43,150 nt of DNA. Origin: Balneolaceae bacterium. GTDB lineage: Bacteria; Bacteroidota; Rhodothermia; Balneolales; Balneolaceae. Made by a program: the position numbers and the translations under genes. The notes under the pieces are model-generated. The model saw nothing but the letters and a program-made list of their open reading frames with translations, made no database searches and had not been told where the DNA came from. How positions within the stretch are numbered: position 1 is the stretch's first letter; each line of letters opens with the position of its first letter. Location of the stretch: NCBI GenBank assembly GCA_003561515.1, contig PWWL01000308.1, positions 1 to 43,150 of the forward strand. The letters run 5' to 3'. Of this stretch, positions 35,843 through 43,150 are shown one piece after another.

Positions 35843-36964
35843 CTAAAGTTTTTCAATCTCTTCTTCGGCAAATCCAAACGAGAATGTCATGCCGGCTCCG
35901 CCAAAGCCGGTAACAATTTTTACACCCGTCTCAGGTTCAAATGTGTACTCCGTTCCTGCAGGATTTTTTGCATATACGCCATACCATGTTTCAGTGATTT
36001 TCATGCCATTCCCGGCAACCGTGCAAAATCCTGAGAGGTAATCCAGAATTAATTTGTTGATATCTGCCTTGTTAAACGGATCGAAAGTGAGGCCATACTC
36101 ATGTGAATCCCCGATAATCCACTCTCCTGCCTGATTTTTAGAAATCATGACGTGAATGCCATATTTATGGTAAAGAGGCAATTCTTCATTGAGACGCTGA
36201 ATCAGTTTAGCCGTTCCCTGGCATTCTGCAAAAGATTGATAGTGCTTCAATGTGAGCCCCCCACAGAGTGTTGGACCTTTAGATACCTCTTGTACCGATG
36301 AAACGGCTTTCATCATCTGAAGCTTGCTTTTAATAAGGCCACTGCTTCTGAAGGCGTTCGAATAAAGTGACTGGAAATCCGAACCGCTGCAGATATAAAT
36401 CATATCAGCTTGCCACTCTCCTGAAACTGCAGTTAACCGACCGGTTTCGGTATGAACGACTTTCTCACCGGTGATGATTGTTACACTATCCTGAGCCCGC
36501 AGCCAGTCAGTTATAGATGAGACAGCCTCCCTGGGATTTACATTTACTTCTAACTCGCTGAACAAACCTCCCAATAATCCCTTACTGTTTGAAATGGACG
36601 AGACAGTTTGAACTTCGATTGGGTTAAGAACAGACGTTTTGAACCCGAACTTTTGATGATACTCATTCAGTACGTCCATCTCATCCTGATGATAAGCCAA
36701 GTGAAGGGACCCATTCTGAAGTGCCCAGAAATCCGCCTCAACGGCGAGCTTCAGCCAGATCTCTCTGCTTCGTATGGCTCTTTCAAATAGCTTACCTTGT
36801 GGCTGACCAATAGGCCAGATCAGTCCAAAATTTCGTACGGATGCGCCAACCGCCGTTTCATCCTTTTCAAACAGAACCACTTGATATCCCTTTTTCCAGG
36901 CAGCATAAGCATGCGCAAGGCCAATGATCCCACCTCCCACAATGGCAACATCTGTTTTATTCAT
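35843..36964 (-). CDS. FAD-dependent oxidoreductase, TIGR03364-like (phosphonate-associated)
   Basis: DVAIVGGGIIGLAHAYAAWKKGYQVVLFEKDETAVGASVRNFGLIWPIGQPQGKLFERA; C-terminal TGFGGAGMTFSFGFAEE. Confidence 0.82.
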   Translation of the reverse strand: MNKTDVAIVGGGIIGLAHAYAAWKKGYQVVLFEKDETAVGASVRNFGLIWPIGQPQGKLFERAIRSREIWLKLAVEADFWALQNGSLHLAYHQDEMDVLNEYHQKFGFKTSVLNPIEVQTVSSISNSKGLLGGLFSELEVNVNPREAVSSITDWLRAQDSVTIITGEKVVHTETGRLTAVSGEWQADMIYICSGSDFQSLYSNAFRSSGLIKSKLQMMKAVSSVQEVSKGPTLCGGLTLKHYQSFAECQGTAKLIQRLNEELPLYHKYGIHVMISKNQAGEWIIGDSHEYGLTFDPFNKADINKLILDYLSGFCTVAGNGMKITETWYGVYAKNPAGTEYTFEPETGVKIVTGFGGAGMTFSFGFAEEEIEKL

Positions 36965-38346
36965 GAATTATTTCCTGTATAATAGTCATCAGTTATTTCT
37001 AGTGCTTTATCGAGTGCACTCACTATCATGTCAATTTCATCAGCTGTTACAATTAATGGTGGCATTATCCAGACACCGAATTTATCGGAAGGCAAATAGA
37101 TGTCTTTCTCATTGTATAGAAAATCGGCAAGCTCTTTTACAGGGTTATCGTCATACTTTTCGCCAGTTGATCGAATTGGTTTTTTGGATTCCCTGTCCTT
37201 CACAAGCTCCAGTGTCCACATAAGCCCGAGCCCTCGTACTTCTCCAACTGAAGGATGTTTGTCTCCAAGTTTCTTTAGCTCTTGGTGAAGGTACTCTCCC
37301 AATTTAACAGTGTTTTCGAGTATTCCTTCTTCCTCAATCACTTTAAGGCTTTCAAGAGCCGCCCTGCAGGCAAGGGCATGCCCAGAAAAGCTTTGCCCGT
37401 GGCCAAAAATGTAATCATCGAACGTTGATGCAACTTCCGCAGATACGATACATGCTGAAAGGGGGCAATAAACACCAAGAGCCTTGCCCATTACCAATAT
37501 ATCCGGGACCACATCATAGTGTTCGATGGCAAGCATTTTGCCGGTTCTGCCAAGGCCGGTCATTGTTTCGTCAACGATCAGTAACAGACCGTGCTTATCA
37601 CAAATTTCCCGCACGCGCTTCATGTAAGCTTTTGGTGCTGGAATAATTCCATTTGAGCCTACAACAGGTTCAACAATTACGGCTGCTACAAAACCGGACC
37701 CACCTTCCATTTCAATGATGTACTCAAGGTAATCTGCCGCCCTGTGGCCATCCGGATCCTCCCCAAATGGAGAACGGTACGGATACGCATCAGGTGCAAA
37801 AACAACGCCCGGCATGGAAACAGGCTCACCAAACCATCTACGGGGATCGCCGCTAGCCGACATTGCGCTGCCACCTGCCCCGTGCCATGACCGATACCTT
37901 GAAATAATTTTGTACGGGTATGGATACTGATTACTCCCCTGAAACGCCTCTCTTCCTTTTTCAAGCAGCTGGTTATACTTATAAAATCGGGCAACCTTTA
38001 AAGCTGCTTCAACAGCTCCCGCTCCGCTTTGACCAAACCACACTTTTTTATTGCCCTCGCCCGGCGTGATGTCGGACAGTTTCTTTGCAAGCAAGGCTGT
38101 TGGTTCGGAAGCAAAATCATCTGTTATGTAAATCAGACTGTTCATCTGTTTTTGCATAGCGTCTAAGATTCTCGGATGATTGAACCCCAGGTTAATACAT
38201 TCGTGAGCACTCCTGAGATCGAAAATTTTTCTCCCGTCATCTGTATGCATCCAGCATCCTTCAGTTCTCACAATTACATCAGGCAGATAGCTTTTCTGAG
38301 CTGACCAACACTGAAGCATATGTTTACTCTGTGTTTCAGATATCAT
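36961..38346 (-). CDS. Class III PLP-dependent aminotransferase
   Basis: VWFGQSGAGAVEAALKVAR, LLIVDETMTGLGRTGKMLAIEHYDVVPDILVMGKALG (PLP lysine); ATGA overlap with the oxidoreductase. Confidence 0.9.
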   Translation of the reverse strand: MISETQSKHMLQCWSAQKSYLPDVIVRTEGCWMHTDDGRKIFDLRSAHECINLGFNHPRILDAMQKQMNSLIYITDDFASEPTALLAKKLSDITPGEGNKKVWFGQSGAGAVEAALKVARFYKYNQLLEKGREAFQGSNQYPYPYKIISRYRSWHGAGGSAMSASGDPRRWFGEPVSMPGVVFAPDAYPYRSPFGEDPDGHRAADYLEYIIEMEGGSGFVAAVIVEPVVGSNGIIPAPKAYMKRVREICDKHGLLLIVDETMTGLGRTGKMLAIEHYDVVPDILVMGKALGVYCPLSACIVSAEVASTFDDYIFGHGQSFSGHALACRAALESLKVIEEEGILENTVKLGEYLHQELKKLGDKHPSVGEVRGLGLMWTLELVKDRESKKPIRSTGEKYDDNPVKELADFLYNEKDIYLPSDKFGVWIMPPLIVTADEIDMIVSALDKALEITDDYYTGNNS

Positions 38347-38630
38347 TCCGGATACAAGTTACAGTGCGAATGGCGAGAGATGATAGACATTCTATTTTTT
38401 ACTTATACTCAATTAGTATTTTAGCCAACATGACTTCTTACGCATCTTCATTAAACGGATTTATGCACATTATTGCATATTGCGATTGTTAAGAAAAGGT
38501 TATTATTTCGCTTAAAAATTACGTTTTTGTTTCTGAATGCCATTTAAGATTAACAAATCAATAAATCGAAGCTCATCCCTGCGCTATCAACCAAAAAAAA
38601 TTACTTTTACAAATACTCAAAAATATTCAA

Positions 38631-39305
38631 ATGAAATACAAACTTATTGTTTTTGATATCGCGGGCACAACCTTACAAGATGACAATGATGTTGTTACCC
38701 ACGCTTTTACAGAAGCTTTTAGAAAAGTTGGAATTGAACCTGCTGAATCTAAAATCAAACAGGTAATGGGTTACAAAAAAATAGATGCCATAAATATGGT
38801 GCTCTCGGATATGTCTATTGAGCATTCCGAAGAATTTTCTGATGAGATCCATACCCATTTTTTAGAGATTCTTAACCACTATTATCAGAACCATGACATT
38901 CACGAGATTGATGGTTCAACAAAAACATTCACAGCTCTCAAAGAAAATGGATACCGGGTTGCACTAAATACCGGTTTCAGCCGCAGTACAACCGATATCA
39001 TTCTGAAACAGCTTGGCTGGGACAACAGATTGGTCGATGCAACAATTTGCAGCGATGAAGTTGATTCCGGACGGCCATCGGCTGACATGATCAATCAGCT
39101 TGCCGGACAATTTCACATTACAGATAACCGGGAAATCGTAAAGATCGGCGACACCCCTTCCGACCTTTTGGAGGGTAAAAATGCCGGATGTGGCTTGGGA
39201 ATTGGTGTACTCCATGGTACTCATTCAGCTGAAGAATTGAAGCCATTCCCTCATGACTATCTCGTCAGTAATATGAACGAACTACTATCAATTTTGACTG
39301 ACTGA
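38631..39305 (+). CDS. Phosphonatase-like HAD hydrolase (TIGR03351-like)
   Basis: FDIAGTTLQDD (DxAGT, as in phosphonoacetaldehyde hydrolases), cap segment VMGYKKIDAI, KIGDTPSDLLEGKNAG. Confidence 0.87.
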   Translation: MKYKLIVFDIAGTTLQDDNDVVTHAFTEAFRKVGIEPAESKIKQVMGYKKIDAINMVLSDMSIEHSEEFSDEIHTHFLEILNHYYQNHDIHEIDGSTKTFTALKENGYRVALNTGFSRSTTDIILKQLGWDNRLVDATICSDEVDSGRPSADMINQLAGQFHITDNREIVKIGDTPSDLLEGKNAGCGLGIGVLHGTHSAEELKPFPHDYLVSNMNELLSILTD

Positions 39306-40651
39306 TGCCCGATAATCCGAATCTCCGTTCTGAAGGTGACATTAATACAACTGGCCGGCGACTTCGGTTCATGGAATCGGTTAATGACAAATTCACTCTT
39401 GAACTGCTTGAACGGGATTCGAATGTATTCCTGCATCAGTCTCTCTCAACCCCGTGTTTAAATGTTGTTGCCTCGTGCAGCGGGGCCTCGATTACCCTGG
39501 AGGATGGACGCACACTTCTCGATTTTCATGGAAATTACATTCACAATGCAGGTTTCTCACATCCTGTAATTTTGGAAGCTGTGACCCGGCAAATCAAAGA
39601 ACTTTCATTCTGCACCAGAAGGTACACCAACCGTCCGGCCGTCGAGCTGGCAGAGAAGCTGGCTTCTCTTTCACCCACTCTGAAACGCGTACTTTTTGCA
39701 CCTGGTGGTTCAGAAGCGATCAGCATGGCACTGAAGATTGCCCGGATTGTAACCGGCCGGCACAAAGTGATCTCGTTATGGGATTCATTCCACGGGGCTA
39801 CTCTTGATGCGGTTTCAGCCGGAGGTGAAGCTACTTTCCGGCAGGGAATTGGCCCGCTGCTTCCCGGGTTTGAACATGCTCCTCCGCCAAATCCATCAGA
39901 ATGTCCGTTTGAATGTGGCAGAGAATGTAACAAGCAATGTGCAAAGTATATCGAGTATATGCTCGAAAAGGAAGGCGATGTCTCAGCCGTGGTTGCTGAA
40001 ACCATACGTTCATCGCCCTTTATTCCACCGACCGGCTACTGGCAGATTGTTCGCGAAGCCTGCACCCGACATGGTGCTCTTTTGATTCTGGATGAAATAC
40101 CGCATGCATTGGGGCGAACCGGAAAAATGTTCACGTTTCAGCATTTCGGCATAGAGCCCGATATCGTTGTGATCGGAAAAGGACTGGGCGGAGGCATCAC
40201 TCCGTTTGCAGCTCTGCTTACACGCGATGAATTCAATGAATCTCTGAAACATCATTCCGTCGGGCATTTTACGCACGAAAAAAGTCCGGTGGCTTCAGCA
40301 GCAGCTCTTGCACTGTTTCGTGTGATCGAGGAAGAAGATCTGCTCGCCCATGTTAATCGGATGAACAAGTCTGCCATAGCACACTTATCCGGATTGAAAA
40401 AAAAGCACTCTGTAATCTCTGACGTTCGAATACTCGGACTCATGATGGGCATAGAGCTCAGAGATCCTGTCAGCGGCGGCAAAGCCCTTGATCTTGCTGA
40501 GGATGTAATGTACCGAAGCATGGAACTTGGCCTGAATTTCAAGCTTTCGATGGGCAATATCATCAACCTAACCCCTCCAATGAATGTAACTACCAGCCAG
40601 CTTGAGCAGGCTTTTGGAATCATTGACCGGGCACTGGAGGAATCGGCGTGA
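39305..40651 (+). CDS. Class III PLP-dependent enzyme, PbfA-like ((R)-1-hydroxy-2-aminoethylphosphonate ammonia-lyase candidate)
   Basis: GNYIHNAGFSHPVI, FAPGGSEAISMALKIAR, PSECPFECGRECNKQCAKYIEYMLEKEGDVSAVVAET, LILDEIPHALGRTGKMFTF, VVIGKGLGGG. Confidence 0.78.
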   Translation: MPDNPNLRSEGDINTTGRRLRFMESVNDKFTLELLERDSNVFLHQSLSTPCLNVVASCSGASITLEDGRTLLDFHGNYIHNAGFSHPVILEAVTRQIKELSFCTRRYTNRPAVELAEKLASLSPTLKRVLFAPGGSEAISMALKIARIVTGRHKVISLWDSFHGATLDAVSAGGEATFRQGIGPLLPGFEHAPPPNPSECPFECGRECNKQCAKYIEYMLEKEGDVSAVVAETIRSSPFIPPTGYWQIVREACTRHGALLILDEIPHALGRTGKMFTFQHFGIEPDIVVIGKGLGGGITPFAALLTRDEFNESLKHHSVGHFTHEKSPVASAAALALFRVIEEEDLLAHVNRMNKSAIAHLSGLKKKHSVISDVRILGLMMGIELRDPVSGGKALDLAEDVMYRSMELGLNFKLSMGNIINLTPPMNVTTSQLEQAFGIIDRALEESA

Positions 40652-41961
40652 AGAGCAGAAAGGTCACAGAATGGCTCTTAAATCAAACCCGGTGGGTTTT
40701 TTCCTTGTACGCAATCCTTGCTGCGTTCAGCGCATACGCCTGTATGTATGTTTACAGAAGGGCATACACCGCTGCTGGCTTTGAGGGTTACGAATTCATG
40801 GGAATGGAGCTGAAAACGGCCCTCATCATCTCTCAGGTTCTCGGATATATGCTCTCCAAATTTCTCGGGATAAAATTTGTTTCTGAAATGACTCCCGATA
40901 AGCGGGCATGGGCTATCATCACGCTCATTTTTTCCGCTCATTTTTCACTCCTTCTTTTCTGGCAGGTACCTCAGCCTTTTTCCATCATTTTCCTTTTTCT
41001 TAACGGCTTGCCGCTTGGCATGATCTGGGGACTTGTGTTTAGCTACCTTGAAGGAAGAAGAAACACAGAACTTTTAGGTGCTGGCCTGAGTGTCAGTTTT
41101 ATCGTAGCATCGGGTATGTCGCGCAGTGCTGGTTCCTGGGTAATGATTGAGTGGGGCGTATCTGAGTTTGCCATGCCGTTTATTACCGGCCTCCTGTTTG
41201 CAGTGCCTCTTGTCTTTTTTGTATGGATGCTGAACCAGGTACCTCCGCCAACCGAAGAAGATGAGGAACAGCGCGTTAAGAGAGTACCCATGAACAGCAG
41301 CGAACGCTGGGCTTTTTTCCGTCAATACGCTCTCGGAATTACTGTGCTCACGCTTGGGTACATGGGGCTTACCGCCTATCGCGACCTTCGTGATAATTAC
41401 GCACTCGAAATTGTAACAGCCATAGGGTATGCCGGCGATCCCGGAATTTTTACACGTACTGAAATACCCATCGCCATGATAGTGCTTGTTGTGATGGCTT
41501 CCATCATGCTGATAAAAAATAACCGCAAGGCATTGATGGTGAACCATTACATTATTGCGTTCGGCTTTTCATTGATCGGGATCTCTACCTTTTTATTTCA
41601 AAGCGACATGATTAGCGGATACTGGTGGATGGTGCTTGTTGGTCTGGGCTCCTACCTCGGCTATGTACCTTTCAACTGCATTTTGTTCGACCGTTTTATC
41701 GCCACCTTCCGCACCATGGCCAACGCGGGTTTTCTGATCTACATCGCCGATTCGTTCGGCTACCTATCAAGCGTAGGCGTGCTGCTGTACAAAACATTTG
41801 GCCAGGCTGATATCAGCTGGTACCAGTTTTTCCTGAACTTTTCATGGTTCACCTGCTTTCTCGGCCTTATTCTCACATTTGCTTCATATATCTATTTCTA
41901 CCGAAAACGCCAGCCCATGCTGGTCAAAAAACCGACCAAACAACTCATTCCGGCAAAATGA
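40648..41961 (+). CDS. DUF5690 family MFS-like membrane protein
   Basis: WVFSLYAILAAFSAYACMYVYRRAYTAAGFEG, ~12 TM segments, GSYLGYVPFNCILFDRFIATFRTMANAGFLIYIADSFGYLSS. Confidence 0.83.
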   Translation: MKSRKVTEWLLNQTRWVFSLYAILAAFSAYACMYVYRRAYTAAGFEGYEFMGMELKTALIISQVLGYMLSKFLGIKFVSEMTPDKRAWAIITLIFSAHFSLLLFWQVPQPFSIIFLFLNGLPLGMIWGLVFSYLEGRRNTELLGAGLSVSFIVASGMSRSAGSWVMIEWGVSEFAMPFITGLLFAVPLVFFVWMLNQVPPPTEEDEEQRVKRVPMNSSERWAFFRQYALGITVLTLGYMGLTAYRDLRDNYALEIVTAIGYAGDPGIFTRTEIPIAMIVLVVMASIMLIKNNRKALMVNHYIIAFGFSLIGISTFLFQSDMISGYWWMVLVGLGSYLGYVPFNCILFDRFIATFRTMANAGFLIYIADSFGYLSSVGVLLYKTFGQADISWYQFFLNFSWFTCFLGLILTFASYIYFYRKRQPMLVKKPTKQLIPAK

Positions 41962-43150
41962 TACATTCAAGAATATTCATGTTACTTACGCTTGTTCTGT
42001 TTTCAATTCTATTATCGGCATGCGAACAGGGCAACGATCAAAACAAGCGCATAGCCAGCTACGTTGTTATCATTGGCATTGATGGATTAAGTCCCGATGG
42101 TCTTCGAAATTCGGAGGCTCCGAATCTTCAGCGACTTGCCAGTGAGGGCGCCCACAGTAACCACGCAAGGGCAGTAATGCCTACCAATAGCGGACCGAAC
42201 TGGGCTTCACTGCTGAATGGAACCACTGTTGAGCAGCATGGAGTAATGGTAAACTCGTGGACTCCCGACGATTTTGTGATGCCTCCTGTGGTTGTTTATG
42301 AAGACAATGTATTTCCTTCCATATTTGCTGTAATCCGACACCAGCTTCCCGATGCCGAAACAGGTGCTATTTTTGATTGGAACCCGATGGAGCGCTACGT
42401 AGAAAATGAATTAATTAGCAACCTCCAGCTTCCATCCGATCATTTCGAAACCACCCGGCTGGCATCAGACTATTTTCGTGCGAGTCGTCCCGATTTTACG
42501 TTCATACAGCTTGACCATGTGGATAGTGCTCTTCACCGTTACGGACACGGCTCTGATGAATATTATAAAGCGGTCGCAAATGCTGACTCCCTTGTGGGAT
42601 TGATGCTGGATGCACTCAAAGAAACCGGGATGTATGAAGAAACAGTGATCTTGGTAACCTCCGATCATGGAGGGTTGGGACAAGGCCACGGCGGCAATTC
42701 TCCGCAGGAGATGCAGGTTCCATTTATCGTTTATGGAAAAGGTGTAAAAAGGGGCCACCTTCTTCGTCAGCCAATAAACGCATACGACGTTCCTGCAACT
42801 GCCCTCTTTGCTCTCGGCCTGAAAGTGCCGTTTGAATGGACCGGCCGGCCGGTAAAAGCAGCCTTTACAGGCTATGATGATCCTGAACTGATGTTTCACC
42901 TGAATCACCTGATAAATGAGCCGGAAATACTTCCGGGCAGAGACGGCTTTAACCCGGCAGGCGGACTTTTTATCGAAGAGCCGGCAATAATGGAAATTGT
43001 GAATCCTCACAATGTGGGTGAAATCCGATTTACAACAGACGGCTCACTCCCCGGTGCTGAGTCACAGTTGTACACAGGTCCGCTTGAGATCCGTGAAAAC
43101 AGTGTTGTAAGGGCACGAATTTTTGAAAATGGGCGTCCGGTTTCACACCA
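41958..43150 (+). CDS. Alkaline-phosphatase-superfamily lipoprotein (type I phosphodiesterase/nucleotide pyrophosphatase-like), C-terminus beyond window
   Basis: Not in ORF track (open at edge). MIHSRIFMLLTLVLFSILLSACEQGN (lipobox), VVIIGIDGLSPDGL, MPTNSGPNWASLLNGTTVEQHGV, LDHVDSALHRYGHGS, VTSDHGGLGQGHGG; ATGA overlap with DUF5690. Confidence 0.88.
   Translation, partial: MIHSRIFMLLTLVLFSILLSACEQGNDQNKRIASYVVIIGIDGLSPDGLRNSEAPNLQRLASEGAHSNHARAVMPTNSGPNWASLLNGTTVEQHGVMVNSWTPDDFVMPPVVVYEDNVFPSIFAVIRHQLPDAETGAIFDWNPMERYVENELISNLQLPSDHFETTRLASDYFRASRPDFTFIQLDHVDSALHRYGHGSDEYYKAVANADSLVGLMLDALKETGMYEETVILVTSDHGGLGQGHGGNSPQEMQVPFIVYGKGVKRGHLLRQPINAYDVPATALFALGLKVPFEWTGRPVKAAFTGYDDPELMFHLNHLINEPEILPGRDGFNPAGGLFIEEPAIMEIVNPHNVGEIRFTTDGSLPGAESQLYTGPLEIRENSVVRARIFENGRPVSH

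Noticed and set aside
1-43150. Defence island, prophage or integrative element
   Set aside because: No integrase, transposase, restriction, toxin-antitoxin or phage structural genes recognised; gene content is housekeeping and metabolic.

Overview
The window is chromosomal DNA that looks like Bacteroidota/Balneolota: TAnnTTTG-type promoters, GWxTD, DUF5916 and DUF5690 proteins, and many short intergenic repeats. There is no integrase, phage, IS transposase or CRISPR evidence. Nearly all of it is coding. From left to right: (1) a three-gene redox block (flavoprotein, exported Fe/Mn SOD, thioredoxin-reductase-like flavoprotein); (2) a translationally coupled operon of an ABC ATPase, two ABC-2 permeases and a DUF5916 outer-membrane protein; (3) a seven-gene putative zinc/metal operon (MerC-like, RHH regulator with Cys pairs, LolD-like ATPase, FtsX/MacB-like permease with an embedded His-Asp tract, DUF3299, small His/Cys protein, CobW GTPase) with a palindrome at its 5' end; (4) tryptophan 2,3-dioxygenase, PolX, tRNA-Leu(GAG), a TorF-like porin, Amt, FabF, a GWxTD protein, dnaX-ybaB-recR, an M1 peptidase and malic enzyme; (5) a small GH3/esterase locus with a divergent NUDIX-type regulator and a perfect 25-bp palindrome; (6) a phosphonate catabolism island with an XRE-cupin regulator, a TIGR03364-type oxidoreductase, two class III PLP enzymes, a phosphonatase-like HAD, a DUF5690 membrane protein and an AP-superfamily lipoprotein. 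The observations most worth following up are the metal operon and its palindrome, the phosphonate island, a ~190-nt foldback element at 32478-32664, an A9 slippage site in dnaX predicted to give a ~373-aa gamma form, and a stem with compensatory changes shared by two intergenic repeats. Two CDSs that run off the window ends (1-482 minus, 41958-43150 plus) are missing from the supplied ORF track. All family names come from reading the sequences; no searches were run.
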